Assembly: GCF_000230675.1 (NCBI RefSeq)
Contig: NZ_AGIK01000002.1
Span: 283,853-347,852 of the forward strand
DNA from: Synechococcus sp. WH 8016
Lineage (GTDB): Bacteria; Cyanobacteriota; Cyanobacteriia; PCC-6307; Cyanobiaceae
DNA: 64,000 nucleotides
Direction of reading: 5' to 3'
Positions 33,373 to 44,909 of the stretch are shown here, piece by piece; position 1 is the stretch's first letter; the number at the start of each line of letters is the position of its first letter. The notes below the pieces were generated by a model. The model saw nothing but the letters and a program-made list of their open reading frames with translations, did not search any database and had not been told where the DNA came from. Made by a program: the position numbers and the translations under genes.

Positions 33373-34292
33373 ACGCTCCTCTTGTTCCGATGCAGTCGCT
33401 CTGGACCTGGGAGTCCCATGACATTGGCTGGTCCGTGATGGGGGACCGCACAGCACCCGAAGCCGTGCTGTTGATTCATGGCTTTGGCGCAAATACGAAT
33501 CATTGGCGCTTTAACCAACCCGTACTCGCCGAGCAAGTTCCCACCTATGCCATCGATCTGCTCGGTTTCGGCAGAAGTGATCAGCCGCAGGCACAACTGA
33601 GGGATGAACTCGCCTCTCATAACAGCGTTCACTACGGGTTTGATCTATGGGCTCAACAAGTGGCCGATTTTTGTCACGACGTGATTGATCGCCCCGTGGT
33701 TTTGGTTGGCAACTCCATTGGTGGCGTTGTAGCGCTCAGAGCCGCTCAACTTCTTGGGGAGGAACGCTGCAAACAAGTGGTATTAATCGACTGCGCTCAG
33801 CGGCTAATGGACGACAAACAATTAGCAACACAGCCAGCCTGGATGGCCTGGATTCGCCCTCTGCTTAAAACCCTGGTGAGTCAACGCTGGCTGAGCACAG
33901 CGCTGTTCCGCAATGCGGCCCGCCCCACTCTTATTCGTTCCGTGCTTAAACAGGCTTATCCGAGTGGTCAGAATGTGGACGATGACTTGGTGTCTCTCTT
34001 ACTGGAGCCCAGCCAACGCAAAGGAGCTGCAGAAGCATTTCGCGGCTTCATCAACCTTTTCAATGATCACTTAGCTCCAGACCTGCTCAATAATTTGTCA
34101 GTGCCAGTGCACATGATCTGGGGCAAAAATGACCCATGGGAGCCGGTAGGGGAAGCTGAAAACTGGAAGCATCGATTTGATTGCATTCAATCATTATTGG
34201 TGATCCCCAATGCTGGACATTGCCCGCACGACGAATCACCAACTGATGTCAATGAACGTTTACTCCTAATCCTCAATCAGCAAGCAACGTAG
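33369..34292 (+). CDS. Alpha/beta hydrolase
   Basis: This 307-residue protein has the alpha/beta-hydrolase fold: an oxyanion loop in L-I-H-G-F-G-A-N-T-N-H-W-R near residue 35, the nucleophile elbow V-G-N-S-I-G-G near 115, an acid in W-G-K-N-D-P-W near 255, and the catalytic histidine in N-A-G-H-C-P-H near 285. Cyanobacterial relatives are often annotated as pheophytinase-like or general esterases; the substrate is unknown. It overlaps the RND pump by 4 bp (ATGA), so it is probably the third gene of that operon. Its 3' end overlaps the convergent sigma-factor gene by 16 bp. Confidence 0.88.
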   Translation: MNAPLVPMQSLWTWESHDIGWSVMGDRTAPEAVLLIHGFGANTNHWRFNQPVLAEQVPTYAIDLLGFGRSDQPQAQLRDELASHNSVHYGFDLWAQQVADFCHDVIDRPVVLVGNSIGGVVALRAAQLLGEERCKQVVLIDCAQRLMDDKQLATQPAWMAWIRPLLKTLVSQRWLSTALFRNAARPTLIRSVLKQAYPSGQNVDDDLVSLLLEPSQRKGAAEAFRGFINLFNDHLAPDLLNNLSVPVHMIWGKNDPWEPVGEAENWKHRFDCIQSLLVIPNAGHCPHDESPTDVNERLLLILNQQAT

Positions 34293-35284
34293 GCTTCAAC
34301 TTGATCGCTGAGGCGACGCAAACCGGCCAAACCATCACGCTCCAAATTGCGCACGCGGTCACGACTAATGCCAATGATGCGGCCAATGCCCGTGAGGCTC
34401 ATCGGCTCTTCCCCGTCCATCCCGTAGCGCATTCGCAACACTTTGCCCTGTAATTCAGGCAGCTGGCTCAACAGATCACGCAGATCTCCCTTCAAGCATT
34501 CGCCTTCAACCTGTTCAGATGGCAGCTCACCATCACCAGCCAGCAGCTCCAGCAGTTCGGTGTCATCGCCATCTCCCACCTTCATCTCCAAGCTCACAGG
34601 CTGGCGGGCACGGCACATCAAATCCTTCACTTCCTCTTCTGGAAGTTCCACAAACGAGGCCAGTTCCGTCACCGAGGGGGTGCGGCCCAGCTCTTGGCTT
34701 AATTCTCTCTGGCCTTTTTTCAGCTTGTTCAACATCTCGGTGATGTGAATCGGCAAGCGAATCGTTCGGCTCTTCTCCGCAATCGCACGGGTGATGCCCT
34801 GACGGATCCACCAATACGCATAGGTGCTGAACTTGTAGCCCCGGGTGGGATCAAATTTCTCCACACCACGCACCAAACCAATCGTTCCCTCCTGGATTAA
34901 ATCCAGCAGTTCCATGTTCCGCTTGGTGTATTTCTTGGCGACGCTCACCACCAAGCGCAAATTGGCAGCCACCATCCGCTCTTTGGCGCGCCGGCCCGCC
35001 TGCAGCTTGCGCTTGAGTTGCGCTGCACTCACACCAGCCGCTTTGGCCACTTCTTCTCGGGCTACCTGGTCTTCGCCACGCTGGTCCTTTAATTCCGCTT
35101 CCAACGCCTCGAGATCCATCAGCTCCTGCACCTGACGGCCCAGCGTGATCTCCTGCTGGTGACTCAACAACGGCACTCGGCCGATGTCTCGCAAATACGA
35201 ACGGACTAAGTCGACTTCAGCGCCAGAGGCGCGACCGGTGGAGGCAGATGCGGGGCGGGAAGCAACAGCAGCAGCAGGAGCCAT
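34277..35284 (-). CDS. Group 2 RpoD-like sigma factor
   Basis: The protein lacks the long region 1.1 of the primary sigma factor. It begins with an Ala/Ser-rich tail, then region 1.2 (V-R-S-Y-L-R-D-I-G-R-V-P-L-L), region 2 with N-L-R-L-V-V-S-V-A-K-K-Y and the -10-binding Y-A-Y-W-W-I-R-Q near residue 135, region 3, and the region 4 helix-turn-helix for the -35 box near 300. At 335 residues it fits the group 2 sigma factors that cyanobacteria use in stress, circadian or nutrient responses. It would direct RNA polymerase to promoters close to the housekeeping consensus. Which Sig letter it corresponds to cannot be told here. Confidence 0.95.
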   Translation of the reverse strand: MAPAAAVASRPASASTGRASGAEVDLVRSYLRDIGRVPLLSHQQEITLGRQVQELMDLEALEAELKDQRGEDQVAREEVAKAAGVSAAQLKRKLQAGRRAKERMVAANLRLVVSVAKKYTKRNMELLDLIQEGTIGLVRGVEKFDPTRGYKFSTYAYWWIRQGITRAIAEKSRTIRLPIHITEMLNKLKKGQRELSQELGRTPSVTELASFVELPEEEVKDLMCRARQPVSLEMKVGDGDDTELLELLAGDGELPSEQVEGECLKGDLRDLLSQLPELQGKVLRMRYGMDGEEPMSLTGIGRIIGISRDRVRNLERDGLAGLRRLSDQVEAYVAC

Positions 35285-35336
35285 GACGCTTCATTGAGTT
35301 CTGTAAAGAGTAACCCTAAGAAACGTAAACGAACTC

Positions 35337-36791
35337 TCAGAAAGCGAGCGAAGCGAGTAAATGAGTAGAAATACTCGTGGCATCGAGCAACTGGGGTGCA
35401 TGGAGCAGCAACCACTCCGCTGTTTTCAGATAAATGAACACGCCCGCTACGTCTGTGGCTGTGGTGATGAAGGGGGCTGACATCAGGGCGGGGTCGAGGC
35501 CCATGCGGTTGAACAGCAACGGCAAGGCAGCACCAGCCGTGGCGGCCAAGGTGGTAATCGCCAACAAACTGATGCCAACCGCCATCCCCACAAGCGGACC
35601 ATCGCCACGCCACCAAGCGAATGGCACCACCACCAAAAGCATCAGAAGGCCCAGCAAGGCACCGGCGAGCGCCTCCCTCACAACCGCACGCCACGGGCCC
35701 AAGGGTTGAATCCGTTGGGTGCTCAGTCCACGAATGACCACCGTGGAGCTCTGGGCACCCACGTTTCCACCGGTCCCAATCAATAAAGGAATAAAGGCCG
35801 CAAGCATCACCACCTCACGCAGCACCGCATCGTTCATCGCGATCACCTGGGTTGTGAAGCCGTTCGCAATCACCAGAACCGCAAGCCACACCACGCGACG
35901 ACGCGCCACGGTGAACAAATTGCTCTGAAAATAATCATCCTCATCACCGGCCTCCACCGCACCAGCGGCGTAGAGGTCACGGGTGGCTTCCTGCTCGATC
36001 ACGTCGATGACGTCATCCACCGTGACGATCCCCACGAGACGACGTTCCCGGTCCACAACAGGCACGGCCAGGAAGTCGTAACGCTGAATCGCTCGGGCCA
36101 CCTCCTCTTGATCGGTGTCGGTGCCAACGCTCACCACTTCCCGCGTCATCACATCACCAATGCAATCGCTGGGGTCAGCCGTCACCAAATCTCGCAACGA
36201 CAAAATTCCGGTGAGGTGTCGCTGCCCATCCGTGACATAGAGGCTGTAAATCGTTTCGGTTTCTCGTGCACGGCGGCGAACGATGCTGAGAGCTTGCGAA
36301 GCGGTTTGAAATTCCTTGAGATCGATGTATTCCGTTGTCATCAAACGGCCAGCCGTTTCCGGGGCATAACCAAGCAACTGGGCGGTCACACGCCGCTCGG
36401 CAGGACTGAGCTCCACCAAAAGACGGCGAACCACCTTGGCCGGGAGCTCATCAAGCAGGCGCACCCGGTCATCGGGTGACATCTCTTCCACGAGCTCCAG
36501 CACTTCGTTGGAACGCAGCCGCTCCAACAAGCTCTGCTGAATGGCTGGCTCAAGGTATTCGTACACCTCAATCGCTTCGTCCTTGCCGAGCAGGCGAAAG
36601 GCCAGTGCCTGAAGCGTTCTTGGAAGGCAGCCAACAGCTTCTGCCACATCGACAGGCTGAACCGGTGCCAACAGCAACTTGACGCCGTCGTAATTGCCAA
36701 CGGACAACATCGACTCCAGTTGCTGAGCGACAACCTCAGCCACCAAATCATTCGTGACGCTCACACCACTGCGGCCGTGGGCTTCTTCCAT
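35337..36791 (-). CDS. mgtE: Magnesium transporter MgtE
   Basis: The 484-residue protein has the MgtE order. An N-terminal helical domain (about residues 15-130) precedes a pair of CBS domains (about 140-265, with L-T-G-I-L-S-L-R-D-L and L-V-G-I-V-T-V-D-D-V). A long plug helix then leads to five membrane spans with the pore sequence P-L-L-I-G-T-G-G-N-V-G-A-Q-S. MgtE is a channel-like importer of magnesium, gated by binding of the ion to the cytoplasmic domains. It diverges from the glutathione peroxidase gene with a 77-bp gap holding both promoters. No M-box riboswitch fits in that space. Confidence 0.95.
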   Translation of the reverse strand: MEEAHGRSGVSVTNDLVAEVVAQQLESMLSVGNYDGVKLLLAPVQPVDVAEAVGCLPRTLQALAFRLLGKDEAIEVYEYLEPAIQQSLLERLRSNEVLELVEEMSPDDRVRLLDELPAKVVRRLLVELSPAERRVTAQLLGYAPETAGRLMTTEYIDLKEFQTASQALSIVRRRARETETIYSLYVTDGQRHLTGILSLRDLVTADPSDCIGDVMTREVVSVGTDTDQEEVARAIQRYDFLAVPVVDRERRLVGIVTVDDVIDVIEQEATRDLYAAGAVEAGDEDDYFQSNLFTVARRRVVWLAVLVIANGFTTQVIAMNDAVLREVVMLAAFIPLLIGTGGNVGAQSSTVVIRGLSTQRIQPLGPWRAVVREALAGALLGLLMLLVVVPFAWWRGDGPLVGMAVGISLLAITTLAATAGAALPLLFNRMGLDPALMSAPFITTATDVAGVFIYLKTAEWLLLHAPQLLDATSISTHLLASLAF

Positions 36792-36868
36792 GCTTTCCGC
36801 CCAGCCCCTCCGATTCTAAGTGGGTCTGTAGCCGGTTATCGTCGGCGCCGATTGCACCCTCCATCGTT

Positions 36869-37348
36869 ATGGCTCCCAACATCAGCAACGTGTCCGTCAA
36901 CACCCCTGACGGCGCCAACAAATCACTCGGCTCTTATTCCGGCAAGGTGCTGTTAATTGTGAACGTGGCGAGCCGCTGCGGCTTCACTCGCCAATACAGC
37001 GGCCTTCAAGCGTTGCAAGACAGCTATGGCGCTCAAGGGCTGCAGGTTTTGGGCTTCCCCTGCAACGATTTTGGTGCACAAGAGCCCGGGTCCTTAGAGG
37101 AGATCAAAAGCTTTTGCTCCACTACCTATAACGCCAGCTTTGAGCTGTTCGACAAAGTGCATGCCACCGGTAGCACCACGGAGCCATACACCACCCTCAA
37201 CAAAACAGAGCCAGCAGGCGATGTGGCTTGGAACTTTGAAAAGTTCCTCGTCGGCAAAGACGGCACGGTGATCGCGCGATTCAAGAGCGGCATTGAGCCC
37301 GATTCCGATGAACTAAAAACTGCTATCGAAGCCGCCCTTAACGCCTAA
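36869..37348 (+). CDS. Glutathione peroxidase family protein (cysteine type)
   Basis: This 159-residue peroxidase reduces hydroperoxides with a cysteine in place of selenocysteine: N-V-A-S-R-C-G-F-T near residue 36 is the active site. G-F-P-C-N-D-F-G-x-Q-E-P near 75 holds the conserved glutamine and the resolving cysteine, and W-N-F-E-K-F near 125 holds the tryptophan of the catalytic set. The resolving cysteine suggests thioredoxin rather than glutathione as reductant. It lacks a signal peptide, so it is cytosolic. It is convergent with crcB, with an 11-base overlap of the coding ends. Confidence 0.93.
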   Translation: MAPNISNVSVNTPDGANKSLGSYSGKVLLIVNVASRCGFTRQYSGLQALQDSYGAQGLQVLGFPCNDFGAQEPGSLEEIKSFCSTTYNASFELFDKVHATGSTTEPYTTLNKTEPAGDVAWNFEKFLVGKDGTVIARFKSGIEPDSDELKTAIEAALNA

Positions 37349-37751
37349 CCAAGCTCCGGCCAGCGACGACACCCAGGGCTGCGGCACCTAGCCCCAGCCC
37401 CAGGGTCATTCCGATGAGTCCAAGAGCAGCCAACCAGTCGCCTTGAGCGATGAAGACCACGCAGTCCACCATCCAACTACTGAAGGTGGTGAGCGAACCG
37501 CAGAAACCAATACCGATCAACAGCTGACGTTTCGGACGGAGAGGAAGCCCCACCAGCCAACCCAAAATGAACGCACCGAGCACGTTCACAATCACGTTGT
37601 TGTCGTGCAGATGAGCCCCGACCTGCCAACGCATGACAGCGCCAGGAACGGCACCGAGAGCAACGAGCAACAGTTCGCTCAGGTCTTTCCTCAAGCTGAG
37701 CTGATGCGTGGTGGCATCGATGTTGGTGGTGGTGGAAGAAGGCTGCGGCAT
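37338..37751 (-). CDS. crcB: Fluoride channel subunit CrcB/Fluc (second copy)
   Basis: The 137-residue protein has four hydrophobic helices and the Fluc signature G-F-C-G-S-L-T-T-F-S-S-W near residue 85, which holds the phenylalanine-box and threonine/serine pore residues. A longer N-terminal tail (about 25 residues, Ser/Thr-rich) precedes the first helix. Its ATG overlaps the stop of the first crcB gene (TGATG), showing coupling. In organisms with two unlike Fluc genes side by side, the pair forms an antiparallel heterodimer that lets fluoride leave the cell; the same is inferred here. Confidence 0.93.
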   Translation of the reverse strand: MPQPSSTTTNIDATTHQLSLRKDLSELLLVALGAVPGAVMRWQVGAHLHDNNVIVNVLGAFILGWLVGLPLRPKRQLLIGIGFCGSLTTFSSWMVDCVVFIAQGDWLAALGLIGMTLGLGLGAAALGVVAGRSLVRR

Positions 37752-38161
37752 CAGAGACCTCCTTCGGCCAAGCCAAGCCCATAGCCAAGGCCAGCCGCAA
37801 CCAAGCCACCCAGGATCGAACCCACGCCGAGCAGCAGCGCTTCCAGCCAATGCCTCTGCTTGAGGGTGTTGAGCAACTCAACAGCAAAGGTGGAAAACGT
37901 ACTGAGGCTGCCGAAGAAGCCCACTCCAACCAACAAGCTCAGCCCTGCAAGACCTTTAGACGTTGCACAGGGATCATTCACTTGCAGGCCAAGCACCAGA
38001 CCGAGGGCAAAGGCGGCAACGAGATTGACGGCAAAGGTTCCCCAATGCTTGCGGGGAACCATCGGCTCAAAGTGATTGACAATCCGTAGACGCAGCCACG
38101 CACCAGGAATGGCGCCAATCCCCACGAGCACCACCTGACCTGCCGTGAAGGCTTCAGCCAT
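37751..38161 (-). CDS. crcB: Fluoride channel subunit CrcB/Fluc (first copy)
   Basis: This 136-residue, four-helix protein has the Fluc motif [12 protein letters not shown] near residue 80 and the conserved N-L-V-A-A-F (asparagine of the central sodium/fluoride site) near 45. It ends by overlapping the second crcB. Its ATG overlaps the end of the SH3-like gene by 8 bp. Both crcB genes lie in a run started by gyrB, so they are probably expressed constitutively rather than from a fluoride riboswitch, which was not seen. Confidence 0.93.
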   Translation of the reverse strand: MAEAFTAGQVVLVGIGAIPGAWLRLRIVNHFEPMVPRKHWGTFAVNLVAAFALGLVLGLQVNDPCATSKGLAGLSLLVGVGFFGSLSTFSTFAVELLNTLKQRHWLEALLLGVGSILGGLVAAGLGYGLGLAEGGL

Positions 38162-38491
38162 GCACCCAACCCCGAATCGACTGAAAGCCAGCTGGCAAAC
38201 CCTGGCTTGAAGACACCTGAACTTGAATCCAATCGCGGCCGTCGTCTCCCCGCCAGTGGCGCAACATCTGGAGAGGAGTGCCTAACTCCAGGCGGCGCAG
38301 CGCTGGAGCTTCCACCAAAGGGCTGGAGCGCAACACACAGCTATCACCGCTGAGCAGGGGGCCTTTGCCCTCCTGCCGGCGCAAGGGGGGAAGCCGCCTC
38401 TGAGCACCACCTGCGGGCAAGGCCGCAGGTGCCATCAAGGCCACGCCAAGCAGCCAACTCCAACGCAACACAACCGCTGGCGACATGCGCA

Positions 38492-38492
<1 letters not shown>
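38154..38492 (-). CDS. Small secreted SH3-like protein
   Basis: The 112-residue protein has a signal peptide (hydrophobic core [11 protein letters not shown], cleavage near A-G-G-A). Its C-terminal 65 residues resemble a bacterial SH3 domain (C-V-L-R-S-S-P near the start, [16 protein letters not shown], and R-G-W-V-H at the end). Such domains usually bind cell-wall peptides. Its ATG overlaps the gyrB stop as TGATG, and its end overlaps crcB by 8 bp, placing it in a compact run. Assignment as SH3-like is from motif spacing only. Confidence 0.65.
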
Positions 38493-40486
<1,994 letters not shown>

Positions 40487-40576
40487 TCATCCTCAACTTA
40501 CCACCGGTATCCCAGAGGCGCTCGTAGAAGCCTCTGACGCGTCATTTTTAAAGGGGATGCACCCGTCGTTTCTTCG

Positions 40577-41521
40577 ATGAATCAGATCAGCCCTGAATTC
40601 GGGACCCCATCCAAGCTTGCGACGAACGCAGAGGCTCCCCTTGTGGTGGCCCTGGTGGGCCCAACGGCGAGCGGCAAAACCGCGCTCGCGCTGGAGATTG
40701 CTGAGCACTTCCAGCTCGAGATCCTCAACATCGATTCTCGCCAGCTCTATCGAGAGATGGATATCGGCACGGCCAAACCCACGGCCGAGCAGCAACGGCG
40801 CGTGACCCATCACCTCCTGAACCTGCGTTCCCCGAATCAACCGATCACCCTTCAAGAGTTTCAGCAGGAAGCCGCTGCGGCCGTGAACCAAGTTCTCCAG
40901 GATCGAGGCGTGGCCTTTCTGGCCGGAGGCAGCGGCCTGTATCTGAAGGCCCTCACCCAGGGATTGCAGCCTCCGGCGGTGCCTCCTCAAGCCGAGCTAC
41001 GCCGCCAACTCCAGGCACTAGGGCAAACGCGCTGCCATCAACTCCTCCAACAGGCCGACCCCCAAGCCGCCGCCAAGATCGCCCCCGCAGACGCGGTTCG
41101 CACCCAACGCGCTCTGGAGGTGCTCTACGCCAGCGGCAAACCGATGAGCAAGCAACAGTCGAGCAATCCGCCGCCCTGGCGCGTACTGGAGCTTGGACTC
41201 AACCCCGTGGAGCTGCGATCGCGCATCGCCCAACGAACCCAACAGATTTATCAGGAGGGCTTGATCGAAGAAACGAAGCAGCTGAGCCAGCGCTACGGCC
41301 CTGACCTCCCGATGCTGAAAACGATCGGCTATGGCGAAGCTCTCGAGGTGCTGCAAGGAGGCCTGAGCGAAGCGCAAGCCATCGCCATCACCACCAAGCG
41401 CACCCAGCAATTCGCCAAGCGTCAACGCACCTGGTTCCGCCGCCAACACAGCCCCCACTGGCTCACAGGTCAGGATGCGCTCAGCGAAGCAATAAGCCTG
41501 ATCGAAGCAGGTCTAGGCTGA
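40577..41521 (+). CDS. miaA: tRNA dimethylallyltransferase MiaA
   Basis: MiaA adds a dimethylallyl group to A37 of tRNAs reading codons that start with U. The 314-residue protein has the P-loop [10 protein letters not shown] near residues 27-36, then N-I-D-S-R-Q-L-Y-R with the catalytic aspartate, D-I-G-T-A-K-P, and later [10 protein letters not shown] and T-I-G-Y-G-E-A, all standard. A 10-residue leader precedes the usual start. It is followed 53 bp later by infC on the same strand. Confidence 0.97.
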   Translation: MNQISPEFGTPSKLATNAEAPLVVALVGPTASGKTALALEIAEHFQLEILNIDSRQLYREMDIGTAKPTAEQQRRVTHHLLNLRSPNQPITLQEFQQEAAAAVNQVLQDRGVAFLAGGSGLYLKALTQGLQPPAVPPQAELRRQLQALGQTRCHQLLQQADPQAAAKIAPADAVRTQRALEVLYASGKPMSKQQSSNPPPWRVLELGLNPVELRSRIAQRTQQIYQEGLIEETKQLSQRYGPDLPMLKTIGYGEALEVLQGGLSEAQAIAITTKRTQQFAKRQRTWFRRQHSPHWLTGQDALSEAISLIEAGLG

Positions 41522-41574
41522 AGAACAATCTCTGCTGAGCAACGCTTTCCATCAGCAGTCCTTCACAACACTGA

Positions 41575-42213
41575 ATGCCTCCACGTCCTCGCTTTGACCG
41601 TCGCGCCCCCGTCCGGGAGCTCCCCAACATCAATGACCGCATCAATTACCCACAACTAAGGGTTGTTGATGCAGACGGAGAGCAGCTCGGGGTGATCGAC
41701 CGGGAGAAGGCATTAGAAGTTGCGCGTGAGCGCGAGCTTGATCTCGTTTTGGTGAGCGAGAAAGCCGATCCGCCGGTTTGCCGGATCATGGACTACGGAA
41801 AATTCAAATTCGAGCAAGAAAAGAAGGCCAAAGAAGCAAAGAAAAAATCGCATCAGACCGAAGTCAAAGAGGTCAAGATGCGTTACAAGATCGACCAGCA
41901 CGATTACGACGTTCGCATCGGCCAAGCGCAGCGCTTCCTTAAAGCGGGCGACAAGGTGAAATGCACGGTGATTTTCCGAGGTCGAGAAATTCAGCACACC
42001 GCGTTGGCCGAGGTCTTGCTGCGCCGCATGGCCAAAGACCTGGAAGAGCCCGCCGAGGTGCAACAGCCCCCGAAGCGCGAGGGCCGCAACATGATCATGT
42101 TCCTCACACCCCGCAAAGCGCCGCTCTTGAAGAAAGACAAGGAAGAAGGCACGGGGAATAACGCGGTGCGCACCATTCCTTCACCAGCTCGTCGGATCAG
42201 CACTCAAGACTGA
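41575..42213 (+). CDS. infC: Translation initiation factor IF-3
   Basis: IF-3 binds the 30S subunit and checks start-codon pairing. The 212-residue protein has the N-terminal domain ([11 protein letters not shown]), the basic linker around residues 85-105 ([12 protein letters not shown]), and the C-terminal domain (K-E-V-K-M-R-Y-K-I and [14 protein letters not shown]). A C-terminal extension of about 30 residues is rich in charged residues. Here the start codon is ATG, not the rare AUU used for autocontrol in enterobacteria. Its end overlaps the convergent hydrolase gene by 10 bp. Confidence 0.97.
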   Translation: MPPRPRFDRRAPVRELPNINDRINYPQLRVVDADGEQLGVIDREKALEVARERELDLVLVSEKADPPVCRIMDYGKFKFEQEKKAKEAKKKSHQTEVKEVKMRYKIDQHDYDVRIGQAQRFLKAGDKVKCTVIFRGREIQHTALAEVLLRRMAKDLEEPAEVQQPPKREGRNMIMFLTPRKAPLLKKDKEEGTGNNAVRTIPSPARRISTQD

Positions 42214-42998
42214 GCGGTATCCGATAGCGCTGCATCCAACAACAATCGCCAGCCCTCCCTCGCTGAGGCCTGGTGATATTGATCACGGGCCTCACACATG
42301 AAGCCATGATCAGCGCCTTCCAAAAGGCTGTAGCGCAAACGAAGCCCGGTGGGATCCTCCGCTCGTAACGCCGCTTGAATCGCCCGCTGATCTGAGCTTG
42401 GGATCAGGGAATCAATGCTGCCGCACAAACAATGCAGCTCTCCTTCCACGAATGGCAGCAGCTCCAAGCTGGGGGGCCCTCCACCGGGCCGCCCACGGCT
42501 CACTCCTGCCCCATAAAAATCCAAGCTGACTTGCACATCAGCGAGGGTGGCGGCCAGTAGAGCGGCATGTCCCCCAAAGCAGAAGCCCACCACCGTGATT
42601 CTCAGCGGTTGGCCATTGGCTGGAAGGGTCCGCCCTAACCAATGGATCGAGGCTTGAACATCGGCAAGGATCCCCTCGGTGCTCGTGGCTTCCTTATGGC
42701 GCCGCCCTTCACGGGTGGACTCGGAGTCATACCCCAGCTCCAGCTCTGGAGCCGTGCGCGCAAACAGCGGCATCGCTAGGGCTGGAACACCCGCCGCCGA
42801 CAAGCGGTCGGCCACACCCCGCACCCAAGGGTTCAAGCCAAAGATCTCGGGAAGCACGATGACGGCACGGGTTGCTGGCTTCGCGCTGCTGGTGGGCGCC
42901 CACCAGCAGCGCAAGGGCACGGGACCGGTGTTCACCATCTGCCAGGAGCCTGGCGATGGCTCGGGCCGCAAGGGAGGAAGAGAATAAGATATAGACAT
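42204..42998 (-). CDS. Dienelactone hydrolase family protein
   Basis: The 264-residue alpha/beta hydrolase has the cysteine nucleophile elbow G-F-C-F-G-G-H near residue 141, typical of dienelactone hydrolases. The aspartate region is around C-G-S-I-D-S-L-I-P and the histidine is in G-A-D-H-G-F-M near 230. The family opens lactone rings of halogenated or other dienelactones, but cyanobacterial members are of unknown substrate. The start at ATG 42998 has a Pro-rich leader; M-V-N-T-G-P is a later alternative. It is divergent to the GntR gene and convergent with infC. Confidence 0.9.
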   Translation of the reverse strand: MSISYSLPPLRPEPSPGSWQMVNTGPVPLRCWWAPTSSAKPATRAVIVLPEIFGLNPWVRGVADRLSAAGVPALAMPLFARTAPELELGYDSESTREGRRHKEATSTEGILADVQASIHWLGRTLPANGQPLRITVVGFCFGGHAALLAATLADVQVSLDFYGAGVSRGRPGGGPPSLELLPFVEGELHCLCGSIDSLIPSSDQRAIQAALRAEDPTGLRLRYSLLEGADHGFMCEARDQYHQASAREGWRLLLDAALSDTAQS

Positions 42999-43047
42999 CA
43001 GCGCATGAAGATAAGCCCCTAGATCGGGGCAAGAATCAGCTCAGCAA

Positions 43048-44091
43048 TTGTCACCAAGCCGTCCAGTCCTTAAGGTGGCCACATCAATCCGGTCCACCGG
43101 CGTGCGATTCCACATCCAACAGGAAAGCGACATACCGGCATCGACCCAGCTCTACAACCAGATCTGTTTCGCGATCGCCGCCCGGCACTACCCGCCTGGG
43201 CACCGTCTTCCGAGTACGAGACAGCTAGCGATGCAGACAGGCTTGCATCGCAACACCATCAGCAAGGTGTACCGCCAGCTCGAAACCGATGGGGTGGTGG
43301 AAGCGATGGCAGGCTCTGGGATCTACGTGCGCGATCAACAGAAACCACGGGAGATCCGAACGCCGCCCCATATCCGCAATCGTGGCGTCACCGATCTCGA
43401 TCGAGAGGTGCGCAAATGCGTGGATGGCCTGCTCAACGCTGGGTGCACCCTGCAGCAAACCAGAGAACTGCTCACCCGTGAAATCGATTGGCGCCTGCGC
43501 TGCGGCGCCCGGGTGCTCGTGAGCACTCCGCGAGAAGACATTGGCGCTTCGATGCTGATCGCAGAAGAACTCGAACCCAACATCAACGTGCCCGTGGAAG
43601 TGGTGCCGATGGAAGAGCTCGAAAGCGTGCTCGAAAACGCCAGCAACGGCACGGTGGTCACCAGCAGGTACTTCCTCCAACCGATCGAAGAACTGGCCAA
43701 GAAGCACGGCGTGCGCGCTGTGGCCGTGGATCTCAACGACTTCAAAGCTGAGTTGGGGATGCTCAAAGAGCTCCGCCAAGGCAGCTGCGTTGGCCTAGTG
43801 AGCATCAGCCCCGGCATCCTGCGCGCCGCTGAGGTGATCCTGCACAGCATGCGCGGCAATGACCTGCTGCTGATGACGGCCACCCCTGACATCGGCAGCC
43901 GGCTGTTGGCCCTTCTACGCGCCTCTAGCCACGTGCTCTGTGATCGCCCCAGCATGCCGCTTGTGGAGCAAAGCCTGCGTCAAAACCGCTCCCAACTGAT
44001 GCGCATGCCCCAAGTGCACTGCGCCGAGAGCTACCTCAGTGGTGACACGATCGAACTGCTGCGCAAAGAAATCGGCCTGGTCAGCCACTGA
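43048..44091 (+). CDS. GntR-family transcriptional regulator
   Basis: The N-terminal 90 residues form a GntR winged helix: A-S-T-Q-L-Y-N-Q-I near residue 33, G-H-R-L-P-S-T-R-Q-L-A near 50, and H-R-N-T-I-S-K-V-Y-R-Q-L-E near 70, the recognition helix. The remaining 240 residues form an effector-like domain unlike the usual FadR or HutC type and lack an aminotransferase fold. The TTG at 43048 gives 347 residues, but GTG 43102 (V-R-F-H-I-Q) is closer to the HTH and may be the true start. It lies 80 bp upstream of cysE on the same strand, so control of cysE is possible but unproven. Confidence 0.85.
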   Translation: MSPSRPVLKVATSIRSTGVRFHIQQESDIPASTQLYNQICFAIAARHYPPGHRLPSTRQLAMQTGLHRNTISKVYRQLETDGVVEAMAGSGIYVRDQQKPREIRTPPHIRNRGVTDLDREVRKCVDGLLNAGCTLQQTRELLTREIDWRLRCGARVLVSTPREDIGASMLIAEELEPNINVPVEVVPMEELESVLENASNGTVVTSRYFLQPIEELAKKHGVRAVAVDLNDFKAELGMLKELRQGSCVGLVSISPGILRAAEVILHSMRGNDLLLMTATPDIGSRLLALLRASSHVLCDRPSMPLVEQSLRQNRSQLMRMPQVHCAESYLSGDTIELLRKEIGLVSH

Positions 44092-44171
44092 TCGGGCACT
44101 AATCCGCCGCGATGAGGGTTGCCCGCACGAGATGATGAGCGCATTAGCCACAGGCTCAAAGCGGCAAGGCC

Positions 44172-44909
44172 ATGCTTGATCAAATTCGGGCCGACTTTGC
44201 GATCATCCGCGAACGGGATCCTGCAGCGCGCGGGCCACTCGAAATCCTGCTCTGCTATCCAGGCTTTCAAGCGATCAGCTTGCACAGGCTGAGCCATCGG
44301 CTCTGGCGCTCCCGCCTACCCCTGAAGTTGCCGGCACGGCTGCTGAGCCAGCTGGGGCGAGGACTTACCGGAGTAGAAATCCATCCAGGCGCCAGGATCG
44401 GCCGTGGCGTGTTTATTGATCACGGCATGGGGGTGGTGATTGGGGAAACCAGCGAAATCGGCGATCGCTGCCTGCTGTATCAAGGCGTGACCCTCGGCGG
44501 GACAGGCAAGGACCATGGCAAGCGTCACCCCACCCTCGCCAACAACGTGGTGGTGGGAGCCGGCGCCAAGGTGCTGGGGGCGATTGAGGTCGGAGCCAAC
44601 ACAAGAATTGGCGCTGGGTCCGTGGTGGTGCGCAACGTGGAGCAAAACTGCACGGTGGTGGGCATCCCTGGGCGGGTGATTCACCAGAGCGGGGTCCGCA
44701 TCAACCCCTTGGCGCACTCGGCGTTGCCGGATGCCGAAGCCAATGTGATCCGCAACCTGATGGAGCGGATTGATCAATTGGAAAACCAGGTGGGCGAATT
44801 GCAGAGCTGCCTGAAAGCCGTGTCCGCTGGGCGCCCGATGCGTGAGATGAGTGCAGGCAAGTCCCAAAACCTCAAGGATCGGGAAATCCTTGAGTTTCTT
44901 GGGGACTAA
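44172..44909 (+). CDS. cysE: Serine O-acetyltransferase
   Basis: CysE makes O-acetylserine from serine and acetyl-CoA, the carbon skeleton for cysteine. The 245-residue protein has an N-terminal helical part and a left-handed beta-helix of hexapeptide repeats. The active-site motif [15 protein letters not shown] holds catalytic His and Asp near residues 78-90, and [10 protein letters not shown] appears near 113-121. A coiled-coil-like tail follows the helix. A diverged 3' fragment of a second cysE lies 3.1 kb downstream (48034-48360), bracketing two A+T-rich glycosyltransferase genes. Confidence 0.97.
   Translation: MLDQIRADFAIIRERDPAARGPLEILLCYPGFQAISLHRLSHRLWRSRLPLKLPARLLSQLGRGLTGVEIHPGARIGRGVFIDHGMGVVIGETSEIGDRCLLYQGVTLGGTGKDHGKRHPTLANNVVVGAGAKVLGAIEVGANTRIGAGSVVVRNVEQNCTVVGIPGRVIHQSGVRINPLAHSALPDAEANVIRNLMERIDQLENQVGELQSCLKAVSAGRPMREMSAGKSQNLKDREILEFLGD

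Noticed and set aside
36792..36868. M-box magnesium riboswitch before mgtE
   Set aside because: The 77-bp gap shared with a divergent gene is too short for an M-box, and no matching helices were seen.
40513..40536. Hairpin CAGAGGC/GCCTCTG with a downstream ATTTTTAA between gyrB and miaA
   Set aside because: It lies between divergent genes, eight bases separate the stem from the T-run, and there is no upstream gene to terminate. At most a weak attenuator for miaA.
42204..42213. Overlap of infC and dienelactone hydrolase ends as a sign of frameshift
   Set aside because: Both proteins have complete family cores; a 10-bp convergent overlap is normal in a compact genome.
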